A stretch of DNA of 64,000 bases, from positions 4,345,001 through 4,409,000 of the forward strand of contig NZ_CP118108.1 of NCBI RefSeq assembly GCF_028747985.1, given 5' to 3'. This document shows, piece by piece, positions 51,382 through 60,872 of the stretch. The translations under genes were made by a program, and so were the position numbers. The notes beneath the pieces are model-generated. The model did no database searches and was not told where the DNA came from. It saw nothing but the letters and a program-made list of their open reading frames with translations. How positions within the stretch are numbered: the stretch's first letter is position 1; every line of letters begins with the position of its first letter. This DNA comes from Paenibacillus urinalis (GTDB taxonomy: Bacteria; Bacillota; Bacilli; Paenibacillales; Paenibacillaceae).

Positions 51382-51774
51382 ACAGCCTCTCGGCTGACTG
51401 CGATGCGGATGCTATCGATGCCTATGCTTCGACGAACCCCCCATTTGGGGGTCTCATCACTACGGAAGCAAAAAAGAGCACCCTTTCGGATGTCTCTCAT
51501 CGTCCCACTCGGGGTACAGCCTCTCGGCTGACTGCGATGCGATTGCTATCGATGCCTATGCTCCGACGAACCCCCATTTGGGGTCTCATCCCTATGGACG
51601 CAAAAAAGAGACACCCTTTCGGATGTCTCTCATCGTCCCACTCGGGGTACAGCCTCTCGGCTGACTGCGATGCGATTGCTATCGATGTCTATGCTTCGAC
51701 GAACCCCCATTTGGGGTTCTCATCCCTATGGACGCAAAAAAGAGACACCCTTTCGGATGTCTCTCTTTTTTTAC
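51382..51774 (-). repeat. Tandem array of three ~134-bp structured repeats (array 1)
   Basis: Units lie at 51382-51515, 51516-51648 and 51649-51774, the last abutting the 3' end of tRNA-Arg 1. Each unit, read on the minus strand (tRNA direction), holds GAGACATCC-GAAA-GGGTGTCTC followed by T6 (a terminator), a GAACCCC-AAAT-GGGG-type hairpin, CAGCC-GAGA-GGCTG, and a short stem CCC-GAGT-GGG. Unit 1 is the most divergent; its terminator stem has lost bases. In-frame ORFs across the array are by-products of repetition. Confidence 0.92.
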
Positions 51775-51847
<73 letters not shown>

Positions 51848-51866
51848 AAATTCAAGCGCGAGATAT

Positions 51867-51895
51867 ATCGTATCATATATATGTGACGATAGCAA
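51867..51895 (-). promoter_or_regulatory. Promoter of tRNA-Arg copy 1
   Basis: TTGCTA (51890-51895) and TACGAT (51867-51872) on the minus strand are 17 bases apart, about 20 bases before the tRNA. Confidence 0.65.
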
Positions 51896-51921
51896 GCGTT
51901 AACTGTTTTTTTATTTAGTTA

Positions 51922-52296
51922 AGCCTGCGGATGCTATCGATGCCTACGCTCCGACGAACCCCCATTTGGGGTTCTCATCCCCATGGACGCAAAAAAGAGA
52001 CACCCTTTCGGATGTCTCTCATCGTCCCACTCGGGGTACAGCCTTACGGCTGACTGCGATGCGATTGCTATCGATGCCTATGCTCCGACGAACCCCCATT
52101 TGGGGATCTCATCCCCACGGACGCAAAAAAGAGACACCCTTTCGGTTGTCTCTCACCGTCCCAGTCGGGGTACAGCCTTACGGCTGACTGCGATGCGATT
52201 GCTATCGATGCCTATGCTCCGACGAACCCCCATTTGGGGTTCTCATCCCCGCGGACGCAAAAAAGAGACACCCTTTCGGTTGTCTCTCTTTTTTAC
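51922..52296 (-). repeat. Tandem array of three ~134-bp structured repeats (array 2)
   Basis: Units lie at 51922-52037 (lacking about 18 bases of the CAGCC hairpin part), 52038-52171 and 52172-52296, the last touching tRNA-Arg 2. Compared with array 1 the CAGCC/GGCTG stem is intact but its loop reads GTAA instead of GAGA on the minus strand. The small TCC/GGA stem keeps its arms while the loop varies. The whole block [tRNA + three units] appears duplicated relative to array 1. Confidence 0.92.
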
Positions 52297-52369
<73 letters not shown>

Positions 52370-52402
52370 AAGATATGTACTTATTTTCACAGTGCGATAT
52401 TT

Positions 52403-52430
52403 ATTATATCGTATAATCTGTATTTGTCAA
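52403..52430 (-). promoter_or_regulatory. Promoter of tRNA-Arg copy 2
   Basis: TTGACA (52425-52430) and TATAAT (52403-52408) on the minus strand are both perfect, with a 16-base spacer. Much stronger-looking than the promoter of copy 1. Confidence 0.85.
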
Positions 52431-52510
52431 AGTATTTTTTATGTATCATCACATGCGATGAAGGGTAATATGATTTAAATATTAGGAAAATTCAAAAGGA
52501 GCGTTATTTC

Positions 52511-52804
52511 ATGCGACAGCTGTTATCTTCCCTTAGTTATTTCAGTATCTTTTTTGCCCCCTTTCTATTTCCATTAATTGTATGGATTGTAGCCAAGGAT
52601 GATTACATAACTAAACATGCGAAACGCGCATTATTCTCACATGTATTCCCTTTCATTGCAGCGATTCCACTGCTCTACTTTCTGTTCACCGCAGACCATC
52701 CTGCCTCGATTCTAGGATATATCATTGTGTTTTTTGTCATCTATTTCGGTTCGTTTATTTATAACATTTATCAGGGGATTAAATCATTAAGAGAAGCAGC
52801 ATAA
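52511..52804 (+). CDS. DUF4870-type small membrane protein
   Basis: The 97-aa protein has three hydrophobic segments (about 6-29, 46-60, 66-84). The polar loop after the first carries KDDYITKHAKRALFSH, the typical DUF4870 pattern of a charged loop ahead of a His-containing helix. Function unknown. The RBS AAAGGAG is well placed. It is one of the few plus-strand genes. Confidence 0.78.
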   Translation: MRQLLSSLSYFSIFFAPFLFPLIVWIVAKDDYITKHAKRALFSHVFPFIAAIPLLYFLFTADHPASILGYIIVFFVIYFGSFIYNIYQGIKSLREAA

Positions 52805-52832
52805 CAACGATTAAGCCAATGCCGTTCACAGT

Positions 52833-52860
52833 AAAACCAGCCTCTCGGGCTGGTTTTTAT
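52833..52860. terminator. Bidirectional terminator between the DUF4870 gene and mgtE
   Basis: AAAACCAGCC-TCTC-GGGCTGGTTTTT forms a 7-bp GC-rich stem flanked by A and T runs, working for both converging genes. Confidence 0.88.
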
Positions 52861-52882
52861 TTATGTCATCTGAATGATTGAC

Positions 52883-54262
52883 TTATACCAGATATGAAAT
52901 AAACAACGTGGCCGTACCAAAATACACCGTCAAAGAAAATAAATCGTTCAACGTCGTAATAAGAGGGCCCGATGCAACTGCCGGATCGATCTTCAGCTTA
53001 TGCAGCAGAATAGGAATAATCGTCCCAGCCATCGTACCAATCACAATGGTTAGGATCAGAGAGAAGCCGATAACAGCACCTAGAGCAAAGCTGCTCTGCC
53101 AAATTCCCGCCACAAGCGCTACGCTGATTCCACAAACGGCCCCAATCGTAAATCCGACTCTAAGCTCTCTCCATAATAAACGTAATATGGCTCCTCCGCT
53201 CATTTTGTTCTGTGGTGTCAGCCCTCGAATCACGACCGCAAGTGATTGTGTGCCCGTATTCCCGGTCATTCCTGCGATCATCGGCATGAAGAATGTAAGT
53301 GCCACCACTTGACTGAGCGTCCCCTGAAATATGCTTATAATACTTCCAGATAGCAGCCCAAGGAATAACAGCATAATTAGCCAAGGAAGTCTTCTTTTGG
53401 CCGCCGTCAAGAAATGTGTGTTAAAATCAATCGTTTTATCAGTACCCGCCAGCTTGTTAATATCCTCGTTCGCTTCCTCCCTCAAGACGTCCAGCACGTC
53501 GTCAAACGTAACCACTCCAATCAATTTGCCTGCGGTATCCTCAACCGGGATCGACACGAGATCATATTGTTCGAATAAGTGCGCGACGGCCTCCTGGTCC
53601 ATGTCCGCTGATACCTTGACCACATTTTCTCTCATCAAATGTTCGATAAGCTCTGTATCTGAAGCAAGCACAAGATCTCTATAGGTGGTGAGTCCTATAA
53701 CTTCTTTGTTTTCATCTAATACATAGAGATCCTGTACATCGTTGGTTAGGTCTGCAAAATGCTTCACCTTTTCCACTGCCTCACGAACCGTATATTTGGC
53801 ATAGAACCATACATAACGGTTGGTCATGATACCGCCGGCTGTCTCCGGTCCATAATTCATTAGCTCCCTTACGGTCTCCCGCTCAGAAGCCTCCATGATT
53901 GAGAGCATGTACTCTCTAACTTCATCTGTCATCTCGCCCATCAAATCGGCCAAATCGTCGTTATCCATTCGATTCAGCACCTGAGCTGCGCGATCCTTAC
54001 TCAGAATATATAAAGCTTCAATTTCTACTTCGGGCTCAAGCTCGCTCAGCATGTCAGCTAATAGCTCCGTATCCAGCGCATCCATAAATCGAGGCCGGTA
54101 AGCTTCATTTAATGCTAAATAGATGGTGGCCAGGTCATATGCTTCCCACTCTTCAAATTCATCGTGCATCTCTTCTATGCTGCCGCGCCTGACAGCGTCC
54201 TCTATACTGAGGGTTAGATTGTGCAAATCCTGTTCTCTGCTCCGAATATCGATATCGTTCAT
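52883..54262 (-). CDS. mgtE: Magnesium transporter MgtE
   Basis: The 459-aa protein has an N-terminal superhelical domain (about 25-125), two CBS domains (about 135-250; YVWFYAKYTVREAVEKV, VVKVSADMDQEAVAHLF) that sense cytoplasmic Mg2+, and five membrane helices from about 285. The pore signature PMIAGMTGNTGTQS is present. The leader does not match a full M-box riboswitch by eye. Confidence 0.95.
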   Translation of the reverse strand: MNDIDIRSREQDLHNLTLSIEDAVRRGSIEEMHDEFEEWEAYDLATIYLALNEAYRPRFMDALDTELLADMLSELEPEVEIEALYILSKDRAAQVLNRMDNDDLADLMGEMTDEVREYMLSIMEASERETVRELMNYGPETAGGIMTNRYVWFYAKYTVREAVEKVKHFADLTNDVQDLYVLDENKEVIGLTTYRDLVLASDTELIEHLMRENVVKVSADMDQEAVAHLFEQYDLVSIPVEDTAGKLIGVVTFDDVLDVLREEANEDINKLAGTDKTIDFNTHFLTAAKRRLPWLIMLLFLGLLSGSIISIFQGTLSQVVALTFFMPMIAGMTGNTGTQSLAVVIRGLTPQNKMSGGAILRLLWRELRVGFTIGAVCGISVALVAGIWQSSFALGAVIGFSLILTIVIGTMAGTIIPILLHKLKIDPAVASGPLITTLNDLFSLTVYFGTATLFISYLV

Positions 54263-54433
54263 ATGTCGTTCACCTTCAATCTGTAATTAATCTGAACTGC
54301 TGCTCCTGTATCCTTCCTTATGCGTTTACCCTGCTGTATAGGTATAAAATCATGTTCAAGCCTATTTCGTGATATGTATTCCTCTGCAATATCCCGTATT
54401 GAGCCTCAAGATGAGCACTTATTTTTATAATAG

Positions 54434-54473
54434 ACAGCCTCCATCCTTTCATCACTGAAAGAATGGAGGCCTG
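54434..54473 (-). terminator. Hairpin after the 44-aa gene
   Basis: GCCTCCATTCTTTCA pairs with TGAAAGGATGGAGGC (one mismatch; 54438-54472). The tail TGTCTATTATAAAAAT is only partly T-rich. Confidence 0.6.
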
Positions 54474-54486
54474 TGTGCAGCCCGGA

Positions 54487-54621
54487 TTAGTTGCTGCTTC
54501 CTAAACGTGCTCTGTTCAGTTGCCGCTGGTGATTTTTATTCTTCGCAAGTACTTCACTAGCAAATTCATTTGCCAAACCGTGACGGTATTTCTTCGTTAC
54601 CTTGTACTTTGAAGCCATCAT
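54487..54621 (-). CDS. Small basic protein of unknown function, 44 aa
   Basis: The frame MMASKYKVTKKYRHG... ends ...NRARLGSSN. It is supported by a strong RBS (GGGGAGGTG, 5 bases before the first ATG) and a hairpin after the stop. About ten Lys/Arg residues against two Glu make it strongly basic, suggesting nucleic acid or ribosome contact, or a small spore protein. I do not recognise the family. Confidence 0.72.
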   Translation of the reverse strand: MMASKYKVTKKYRHGLANEFASEVLAKNKNHQRQLNRARLGSSN

Positions 54622-54682
54622 ATTCACCTCCCCGGGATACATGAAGTATTATGTGTAATAAATGTACGGAGTATTTTCTAAT

Positions 54683-54735
54683 CACAAAAAAAGACTGCAA
54701 AGAAATTGGTGTTAACCATCCCATTTGCAGCCTCG
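54683..54735 (-). terminator. Terminator of the 116-aa gene
   Basis: GCTGCAAA...TGG pairs with CCA...TTTGCAG (internal mismatches), followed by T7 on the minus strand. Confidence 0.8.
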
Positions 54736-54743
54736 TGTAATGT

Positions 54744-55094
54744 TTATTTTTGCAATTTACTCAAAATATCCTGGTTTAACGTCCCGTAATTCAATAAGGA
54801 CTGGAGGAACTGTCCCTTCTCCTGCTCGGCCGTTACAACCTGACTGTTCTCAAACGCAACTGCTGTCGCATCCTCAAACGCTGCATTTTGATTATCATTG
54901 TACCAATCCAGAGCCAAATCATGATGATTACGCACGACTCTGTGCAGATCAAGTCCTGCTCCATTCGCATTCTGAGCCACATATACAAGCAATGAAGGAT
55001 CTCCCGCCTGTCCCGGCTCCACCGCTACTTCCACACAAGGCACCCCATTTAATTCCGTGGTATTCGTAATTTTGGCATTTTGAATCACATACAT
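54744..55094 (-). CDS. Hypothetical protein, 116 aa
   Basis: Unrecognised. It is an acidic soluble protein with no signal or membrane segment. It has a beta-like N-terminal half (MYVIQNAKITNTTELNGVPCVEVAVEPG) and a helical C-terminus ending LLNYGTLNQDILSKLQK. The ATG has AGGAGATGG upstream. It follows the 109-aa gene by 42 bases on the same strand, so the two probably form an operon, closed by a good terminator. Confidence 0.75.
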   Translation of the reverse strand: MYVIQNAKITNTTELNGVPCVEVAVEPGQAGDPSLLVYVAQNANGAGLDLHRVVRNHHDLALDWYNDNQNAAFEDATAVAFENSQVVTAEQEKGQFLQSLLNYGTLNQDILSKLQK

Positions 55095-55136
55095 GAGCCC
55101 ATCTCCTGTTCTTATGTTAGGTTAATCAAGTTACGT

Positions 55137-55466
55137 TCATTCATTCCCGTTAATACTGTGACGGACAACCCCATATTGCGCCAAGTGACTGCGAGTTTCG
55201 CGCGTACCCAGCTGATAAATCTCGTTATACACGTTCTGAAGTGCTTCCTCATATAACGAGTTGACGGAGGCCTCTTCGGTGTCCGGCCAAGGGAAGATAT
55301 AACCCGGGAAGGCCTCTTCTTCTTTTTCCTGCATCAAGCTAAGGAGCCCTCTCAAATAATCTGCTTGCTCTGGCGTCGCCTCAATCACCCATTCGTAGGA
55401 TGCTGCCTGCTGATCGTTCAGAACAGAACGTCCGCCAACAGAAACAAAATACAGGCTTCTTGTCAA
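55137..55466 (-). CDS. Hypothetical protein, 109 aa
   Basis: Unrecognised. It is an acidic protein with SYEWVIEATPEQADYLRGLLSLMQEKEEE and a hydrophobic patch FPGYIFPWPD. The start is TTG 55466 with GGGAG 9 bases before; an in-frame TGA lies just upstream, so no longer start is possible except ATT. It is the first gene of a two-gene unit with the 116-aa protein. Confidence 0.72.
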   Translation of the reverse strand: MTRSLYFVSVGGRSVLNDQQAASYEWVIEATPEQADYLRGLLSLMQEKEEEAFPGYIFPWPDTEEASVNSLYEEALQNVYNEIYQLGTRETRSHLAQYGVVRHSINGNE

Positions 55467-55655
55467 AATTCATCGCTCCCAACCCTAATATGCTCGCCTC
55501 TTATAGTTTCGGATGTGGACAGACATTTTATGCCTAATTTCGGCATATATTTGCTAGTACTGCTCGTGTAGAAAAAAGGGGATGAGGCATGACCGCTCTC
55601 CACACGCTGTTATATGAGCCTCTGAGAAGTTACGTAAAAGAAAGGATGAACAGTC

Positions 55656-57500
55656 ATGTGCGGTATAACAGGATTTATACAATGGAATCGTGATCTTACC
55701 CAAGAATCAGAACTGCTTGTCCGCATGACGGAAAGTATGTCAAATCGCGGACCCGATGCCGGCGGAACCTGGATCTCGAATCCTTGTGCCTTTGGCCATC
55801 GCAGACTGAGTGTTATGGACCCGGAGAATGGGGCCCAGCCGATGATCATGAATCATGGAGATACGCAATATACCGTTGTTTATAATGGAGAGCTGTACAA
55901 TGCACCTGAGCTCAAAAAAGAGCTGGAGAACCGTGGACATCATTTCAAAACCAATTGTGACACCGAGGTGCTGCTTGCCAGCTATGCGGAATGGGGACCT
56001 GAATGTGTTGAACGATTTAATGGGATATTTGCCTTTGTCATTTGGGATAGCGGACGCGAGCATATATTCATGGCCAGAGACCGGCTTGGAGTAAAGCCTC
56101 TATTCTATAGTGATCAGGGAGATTTGCTCGTGTTCGGCTCGGAGCCCAAGGCACTGCTGCTGCATCCAGCGGTCGAAGCGGTCGTGGGACCTGAGGGCTT
56201 GGCTGAAGTATTCATCATTGGACCGGCAAGAACACCAGGTCATGGCGTATATTCCTCAATGAAGGAGCTTCGCGCCGGGCATGCAGCCACTTTTAACAGA
56301 AATGGATTCCGTTCTTACGCCTATTGGAAGCTCGTCAGCCAGCCTCATGAAGACGATGTGGATGCTACGGCGGCACAGGTTAGAAGTCTGCTCATTGACA
56401 CCCTTGAACGACAGCTTGCTTCGGATGTACCGTTAGGCTCCTTACTATCCGGGGGATTGGATTCCAGCGCCTTGTCTGCCTTGGCCGTAGCGTACTACAA
56501 GAGAAACGGGCAAGGGAATATTGACACCTTCTCTGTCGATTATGTAGATAACGACAAGCATTTTAAAGCCCACTCCTTCCAGCCCAATTCAGATGCTCCT
56601 TATATCCAGCGAATGGTCGATGAGCTGAAGACGAATCATCATTTTATGGAGTTTGATACGGCGGAGGTTGTGGAAGCCTTGAACGCATCTACGCTCGCCC
56701 GAGATTTACCGGGGATGACGGATGTCGATTCGTCGCTTTATTTATTTTGCCGGGAAATCAAAAAGAAGGCGACCGTTGCCATATCGGGTGAAGCTGCTGA
56801 CGAAGTATTCGGCGGATATCCATGGTTTCACCGCGACGAAATGCTGAACTCGGGTACATTCCCTTGGGCTGTCGCCCCGAAGATGAGAGCGAGTCTCCTG
56901 TCCCCGGATATCTCAGAATGGACGCGTCCGCTTGAATACTTGAATGACCGTTATTCAGATGCGGTGGCAGAGACTCCTCTTCTCGCTGGAGAGACCGGCA
57001 AAGCAGCACAGATGCGTGTCATGTCTTATCTTAATATCACTCGGTTCATGCCCACTCTGCTTGACCGCAAGGACCGGATGAGTATGGGGGTCGGGCTCGA
57101 AGTCCGAGTTCCTTATTGCGATCATAGGCTTGTGGAATATGTATTTAACATTCCTTGGGAGCTTAAGATTACAGGCAATCGGGAAAAAGGAATTCTGCGT
57201 AAGGCATTGGAAGGTATCCTGCCTGATGACGTGCTCTATCGCAAAAAAAGTCCTTATCCAAAGACGCATAATCCCGCTTATCTAGAGAGCGTTCGGCAGC
57301 AACTGCTGGATGTGCTGGATGATCCCTCATCTCCAGTGCTGCCCCTGCTGGATGTTAAGAAAATCAAGGAAATTGCAGCCTCCAAAGAGGCTTCTTCCAA
57401 TAATCCTTGGTTTGGCCAGCTGATGTCCGGACCTCAGTTATTTGCTTACCTGACTCAGGTAAACAACTGGTTAAAGACTTATAAAGTGTCTATTCGGTAA
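55656..57500 (+). CDS. asnB: Asparagine synthase (glutamine-hydrolysing)
   Basis: The 614-aa protein has an N-terminal class II glutaminase with Cys2 (MCGITGFIQW), RGPDAGG and a synthetase domain with the PP-loop LSGGLDSSALSALA (about 265). It amidates aspartate with ATP and glutamine-derived ammonia. The RBS AAAGGATG precedes the ATG. It stands alone on the plus strand. Members of this family also act in cell-wall or antibiotic pathways; no such genes are adjacent. Confidence 0.95.
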   Translation: MCGITGFIQWNRDLTQESELLVRMTESMSNRGPDAGGTWISNPCAFGHRRLSVMDPENGAQPMIMNHGDTQYTVVYNGELYNAPELKKELENRGHHFKTNCDTEVLLASYAEWGPECVERFNGIFAFVIWDSGREHIFMARDRLGVKPLFYSDQGDLLVFGSEPKALLLHPAVEAVVGPEGLAEVFIIGPARTPGHGVYSSMKELRAGHAATFNRNGFRSYAYWKLVSQPHEDDVDATAAQVRSLLIDTLERQLASDVPLGSLLSGGLDSSALSALAVAYYKRNGQGNIDTFSVDYVDNDKHFKAHSFQPNSDAPYIQRMVDELKTNHHFMEFDTAEVVEALNASTLARDLPGMTDVDSSLYLFCREIKKKATVAISGEAADEVFGGYPWFHRDEMLNSGTFPWAVAPKMRASLLSPDISEWTRPLEYLNDRYSDAVAETPLLAGETGKAAQMRVMSYLNITRFMPTLLDRKDRMSMGVGLEVRVPYCDHRLVEYVFNIPWELKITGNREKGILRKALEGILPDDVLYRKKSPYPKTHNPAYLESVRQQLLDVLDDPSSPVLPLLDVKKIKEIAASKEASSNNPWFGQLMSGPQLFAYLTQVNNWLKTYKVSIR

Positions 57501-57521
57501 GTGTAAGCACCCGGCAAGCAC

Positions 57522-57553
57522 AAAGAGACCTGCTGTTAACAGCAGGTCTCTTT
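57522..57553. terminator. Bidirectional terminator between asnB and rdgB
   Basis: The perfect palindrome AAAGAGACCTGCTG/ (TTAA) /CAGCAGGTCTCTTT lies between the converging genes. Confidence 0.85.
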
Positions 57554-57580
57554 GAAGTATATGACGATCATAATCGGGTA

Positions 57581-58207
57581 TTAACCGCCGAGCTTGGTCA
57601 TTAAGTCCCGAAGCGCTGCTCCGCGATGGCTGATTGCTTGCTTCTGATCCATGCTGAGCTCCGCCATGGTCTTCTCATAGCTTGGAAGATAGAAGAGCGG
57701 ATCATAACCGAAACCGCCGCATCCGGCGGTTTCGGAAGTGATGAAGCCCTCAACTGTACCATAGGATTCCAGCTTCTCTCCCGTTGCCGGATCATACAGC
57801 ACGAGTGAACAGACAAACCGGGCAGGGCTAAGGAGCGGCTGCTCCGTATCCTCTCCCAGCTTGCGTGATTCAAGCTCGCTTAGCAGCTTCTCATTATTAT
57901 CCGCGTCGGCAGCGCCTTCGCCGGCATACCGTGCCGAGTATACGCCTGGGGCGCCATCCAGAAGATCCACGCATAATCCGGAATCATCGGCGAGAACAGG
58001 CAGGCCAAGGGTATCGCCTACGGTTTTCGCCTTTTTCCATGCATTCTCGGCAAATGTCGTGCCATCCTCCACCACATCAGGAACATCCGGGTAATCGTAC
58101 ATGCTCTTGACCTCTTTGCCAATCCGGGCAAAAGCGTGGGCAAACTCACGAACTTTTCCTTTGTTTTTGGTAGCGACGATAATGACTGGGCTGTCCAAAT
58201 TGTTCAT
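57581..58207 (-). CDS. rdgB: XTP/dITP diphosphatase, RdgB/HAM1 family
   Basis: The 208-aa house-cleaning enzyme removes inosine and xanthosine triphosphates. It has ATKNKGKVREF near the N-terminus, LADDSGLCVDLLDGAPGVYSARYAGE, GCGGFGYDPLF and the C-terminal SHRGAAL. It is downstream of rph, as ysnA is in B. subtilis. Confidence 0.96.
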   Translation of the reverse strand: MNNLDSPVIIVATKNKGKVREFAHAFARIGKEVKSMYDYPDVPDVVEDGTTFAENAWKKAKTVGDTLGLPVLADDSGLCVDLLDGAPGVYSARYAGEGAADADNNEKLLSELESRKLGEDTEQPLLSPARFVCSLVLYDPATGEKLESYGTVEGFITSETAGCGGFGYDPLFYLPSYEKTMAELSMDQKQAISHRGAALRDLMTKLGG

Positions 58208-58215
58208 GCTGTCGA

Positions 58216-58971
58216 TTAAGCCTCCCCAATCTTACGGGAACCGATCTTAAGCGCAATGGGTCCCAGCACTTCCTTCTGCTTCTCGATCATCTGAAGAATA
58301 CCGTGCTCGCCAAGGCTGAGCAGTTCATCCAGCTCTTTGCGGCTGAAGGGTCTGTCTTCCCCGGTCCCTTGCAGCTCTACGAATTCTCCGCTTCCGGTCA
58401 TCACGATATTCATATCCACTTTGGCTTTGGAGTCTTCCTCATAGTTAAGGTCAAGCAGTGCCTTGTCCTGAACAACACCGACACTGACAGAAGCCAGAAA
58501 ATCTGTAATAGGAAACACCGGCAGCCGGTGCTGCTGTGCTAATTTGTCCATCGCAATCGCCATGGCGACAAATGAACCGGTAATCGAGGTTGTACGGGTT
58601 CCTCCATCTGCCTGAATGACATCACAGTCTAAAGTAATCGTACGCTCTCCAAGCGCATGCAGGTCAACGACGGATCTTAATGCGCGTCCAATCAGGCGCT
58701 GAATTTCCATCGTACGTCCACTTAGCTTGCCGCGAGCTGCCTCGCGTTGATTCCGAGTCTGTGTTGCTCTAGGAAGCATGGAGTACTCGGCTGTCACCCA
58801 GCCCTTGCCTTGTCCTTTCATGAAATGGGGCACCTTCTCGTCTACTGTAGCTGTACATATGACTTTGGTATCTCCTACTTCTATGAATACGGAGCCTTCC
58901 GCAAATTTGTTGGTACCCACTGTCATTGTGATCGGTCGCAGCTGTTCGCTGGTACGTCCGTTAGATCTCAT
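58216..58971 (-). CDS. rph: Ribonuclease PH
   Basis: The 251-aa phosphorolytic 3'-5' exoribonuclease trims tRNA precursors. [36 protein letters not shown], and [21 protein letters not shown] are family signatures. It lies between gerM and rdgB with an 8-base gap to the latter. Confidence 0.97.
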   Translation of the reverse strand: MRSNGRTSEQLRPITMTVGTNKFAEGSVFIEVGDTKVICTATVDEKVPHFMKGQGKGWVTAEYSMLPRATQTRNQREAARGKLSGRTMEIQRLIGRALRSVVDLHALGERTITLDCDVIQADGGTRTTSITGSFVAMAIAMDKLAQQHRLPVFPITDFLASVSVGVVQDKALLDLNYEEDSKAKVDMNIVMTGSGEFVELQGTGEDRPFSRKELDELLSLGEHGILQMIEKQKEVLGPIALKIGSRKIGEA

Positions 58972-59063
58972 GATATTGCCTCCTACGTCTTAAGCGTCCT
59001 GTATTAGTCCTTATCATTCTACCAAAATGCTTTTGTAAAAGCACCCTTTACAAATGCGATTCC

Positions 59064-60119
59064 TTAGATACCGATCTCATTAATATATTCCGGTTTCGTC
59101 ACAGGCTCGCCATAGTTCTGTTCATCTGTACCTATCACCGTTTGCTGATCATTAAACGTAATTTGCACCTTCGTATCAGCATTGCCTGAATTATCCGCCA
59201 CCGTTAAGACAACCGATTGAAGCAGCTCTGTCGGGATCGGGTCGCCTTCTGTAAACATCTCGTCTTTCAGCGCTACCGAGACTGTTCCATCCTCGCCAGT
59301 GACAACCGACTCCAGCAATGTTGCCGTGGTCAGCACCATCTCGAGCCCTTCACTTTCAGGACCTTTAATCAGCTCAGATAATGCGGACTCCACACGATTC
59401 GTGCTCGGCTCAACCAGTCTTGTTACCGGTACATAATACTGTTCCCCTGCAGGCGATTCATCAGAGAAATACACGGTGACCGGACTCGAATTCGTGCTCA
59501 AATGATTACCCAGATCCAAATTGATGCCTATTCCACGTGTGAGCGATTGAGCCATCGGCGTTCCATTCACGGGCATCTCATTCAGTTTTTTGCCATCTAC
59601 CCAGAGCTGTACGTTCTGAATATCCGGATTTCCGGTAAGGGTCCAGGTCACCGCCTCCATAATTTGACGCTCTTCCTCTGGCATGTATTCCGTGAATTTG
59701 GAGTTGAATTCAACAACGGCCAGCTTCTCCTCCGGTGTAACCGTCACATCCATCACTTCGGTTCCTTGAGGAAGCACGCCCGTAAAGCCATCAGGCATGT
59801 ATCCCGAGTAAGCACCGCCCGAGACAAGTGCTGCAAGTGAGGATTCCACAAAAGTAAGATCTGGGAGAGCCGGAAGTGACATTGAAACCGGAGCAAGCAG
59901 TCCATTCTGATCTTTCAGATATACCGTCATCTGCTCCGTCTGAACCATCTCTCCGTTGCCTTCTGCAGCCTGAATCATGGCAGACTCAAGGATCGGCGGG
60001 GGGGCATCAACACTTTCGGATGTTTGAGAAGAGAGGATACTGCATCCGGTGAGCAGCACAGGAACGGTAAGCAGCCCTGCTGCAGATATCATTTTAACCT
60101 TGCGATGGAAACGGCTCAT
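59064..60119 (-). CDS. gerM: GerM-type lipoprotein
   Basis: The 351-aa protein has a lipoprotein signal peptide with lipobox LLTGC (Cys26). Two GerMN domains follow (about 70-180 and 215-330). In B. subtilis GerM is made in the mother cell, helps sporulation and germination, and stabilises the SpoIIIAH-SpoIIQ channel. The order gerM-rph-rdgB is the same as in B. subtilis. A weak sigma-E-like element lies about 60 bases upstream. Confidence 0.92.
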   Translation of the reverse strand: MSRFHRKVKMISAAGLLTVPVLLTGCSILSSQTSESVDAPPPILESAMIQAAEGNGEMVQTEQMTVYLKDQNGLLAPVSMSLPALPDLTFVESSLAALVSGGAYSGYMPDGFTGVLPQGTEVMDVTVTPEEKLAVVEFNSKFTEYMPEEERQIMEAVTWTLTGNPDIQNVQLWVDGKKLNEMPVNGTPMAQSLTRGIGINLDLGNHLSTNSSPVTVYFSDESPAGEQYYVPVTRLVEPSTNRVESALSELIKGPESEGLEMVLTTATLLESVVTGEDGTVSVALKDEMFTEGDPIPTELLQSVVLTVADNSGNADTKVQITFNDQQTVIGTDEQNYGEPVTKPEYINEIGI

Positions 60120-60142
60120 GTGAAAAGTCCTCCTAACAATTT

Positions 60143-60189
60143 TGTACAGTTTGTACTACTATGTATACGAGCTCTAATAGAAAAAATGC
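60143..60189 (-). promoter_or_regulatory. Weak candidate sigma-E promoter of gerM
   Basis: On the minus strand GCATTTT (6 of 7 to KMATATT) is followed after 15 bases by TATACATA (5 of 8 to CATACAMT). Only suggestive; gerM expression in the mother cell makes it plausible. Confidence 0.3.
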
Positions 60190-60282
60190 CTTAACATGAT
60201 CTACTGAAATCAAAAAGTCCAAAATCGGTTATGTTAATTTAGAACTTACTAAATTGACATGAAGAGGAGCGGTTAGATACCA

Positions 60283-60843
60283 ATGGAGAAAATCCCTTAC
60301 AGTCTGAACAGCAGAAAAGTAGCGGAGGCCACCTGGGAGTGGCTCGAAAAAAGAGGCGTTAAAATTCCTGAGATCGCAGAGCTGGTCATGCTGCTGCAGA
60401 AGGACTATTATCCTGATCTAACAATGGAAGAATGCATACATAACGTGGAGCAGGTGCTCAGTAAACGCGAGGTACAGAATGCGGTTCTAACCGGTATACA
60501 GCTGGACCTGCTCGCCGAAGAGGGCAAGCTGATTCAGCCTTTGCAGGATATGATACGATACGATGAAGGCCTGTACGGGGTCGATGAGATCCTGGCGTTC
60601 TCTATCGTGAACGTGTACGGAAGCATTGGATTTACGAACTATGGATATGTAGATAAATTGAAGCCTGGAGTGCTCGTGCGGCTGAATGATAAATCAGATC
60701 AGCATATCCACACCTTTCTGGATGACATTGTCGGTGCAGTTGCCGCATCCGCCAGCAGCCGGATTGCCCATCGGAAACAGGCTGAACGCGAAGCTGAACT
60801 TGGAGATGAGCCTGTTAAAGATGATGCCGAAGAGGAATTATAA
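60283..60843 (+). CDS. Phosphatidylglycerophosphatase A family protein (YutG-like)
   Basis: The 186-aa soluble protein has GVDEILAFSIVNVYGSIGFTNYGYVDKLKPG and FLDDIVGAVAASASSRIAHR, typical of PgpA/LtrC/YutG proteins. The family dephosphorylates phosphatidylglycerophosphate, although soluble members such as YutG may have other roles. The C-terminal tail is acidic (DDAEEEL). Plus strand, monocistronic. Confidence 0.85.
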   Translation: MEKIPYSLNSRKVAEATWEWLEKRGVKIPEIAELVMLLQKDYYPDLTMEECIHNVEQVLSKREVQNAVLTGIQLDLLAEEGKLIQPLQDMIRYDEGLYGVDEILAFSIVNVYGSIGFTNYGYVDKLKPGVLVRLNDKSDQHIHTFLDDIVGAVAASASSRIAHRKQAEREAELGDEPVKDDAEEEL

Positions 60844-60872
60844 GATTAGCAGGCGGAGAATATGTATGAAAC

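Noticed and set aside
54263..54430. M-box magnesium riboswitch before mgtE
   Set aside because: A short TTGAGGCTCAATACGGGAT stretch resembles part of an M-box, but the remaining conserved elements and the length do not fit by eye. A covariance search could reverse this.
55589..55693. 34-codon upstream ORF overlapping asnB
   Set aside because: The ATG follows GGGGATGAGG at poor spacing, and nothing shows conservation; left as chance.
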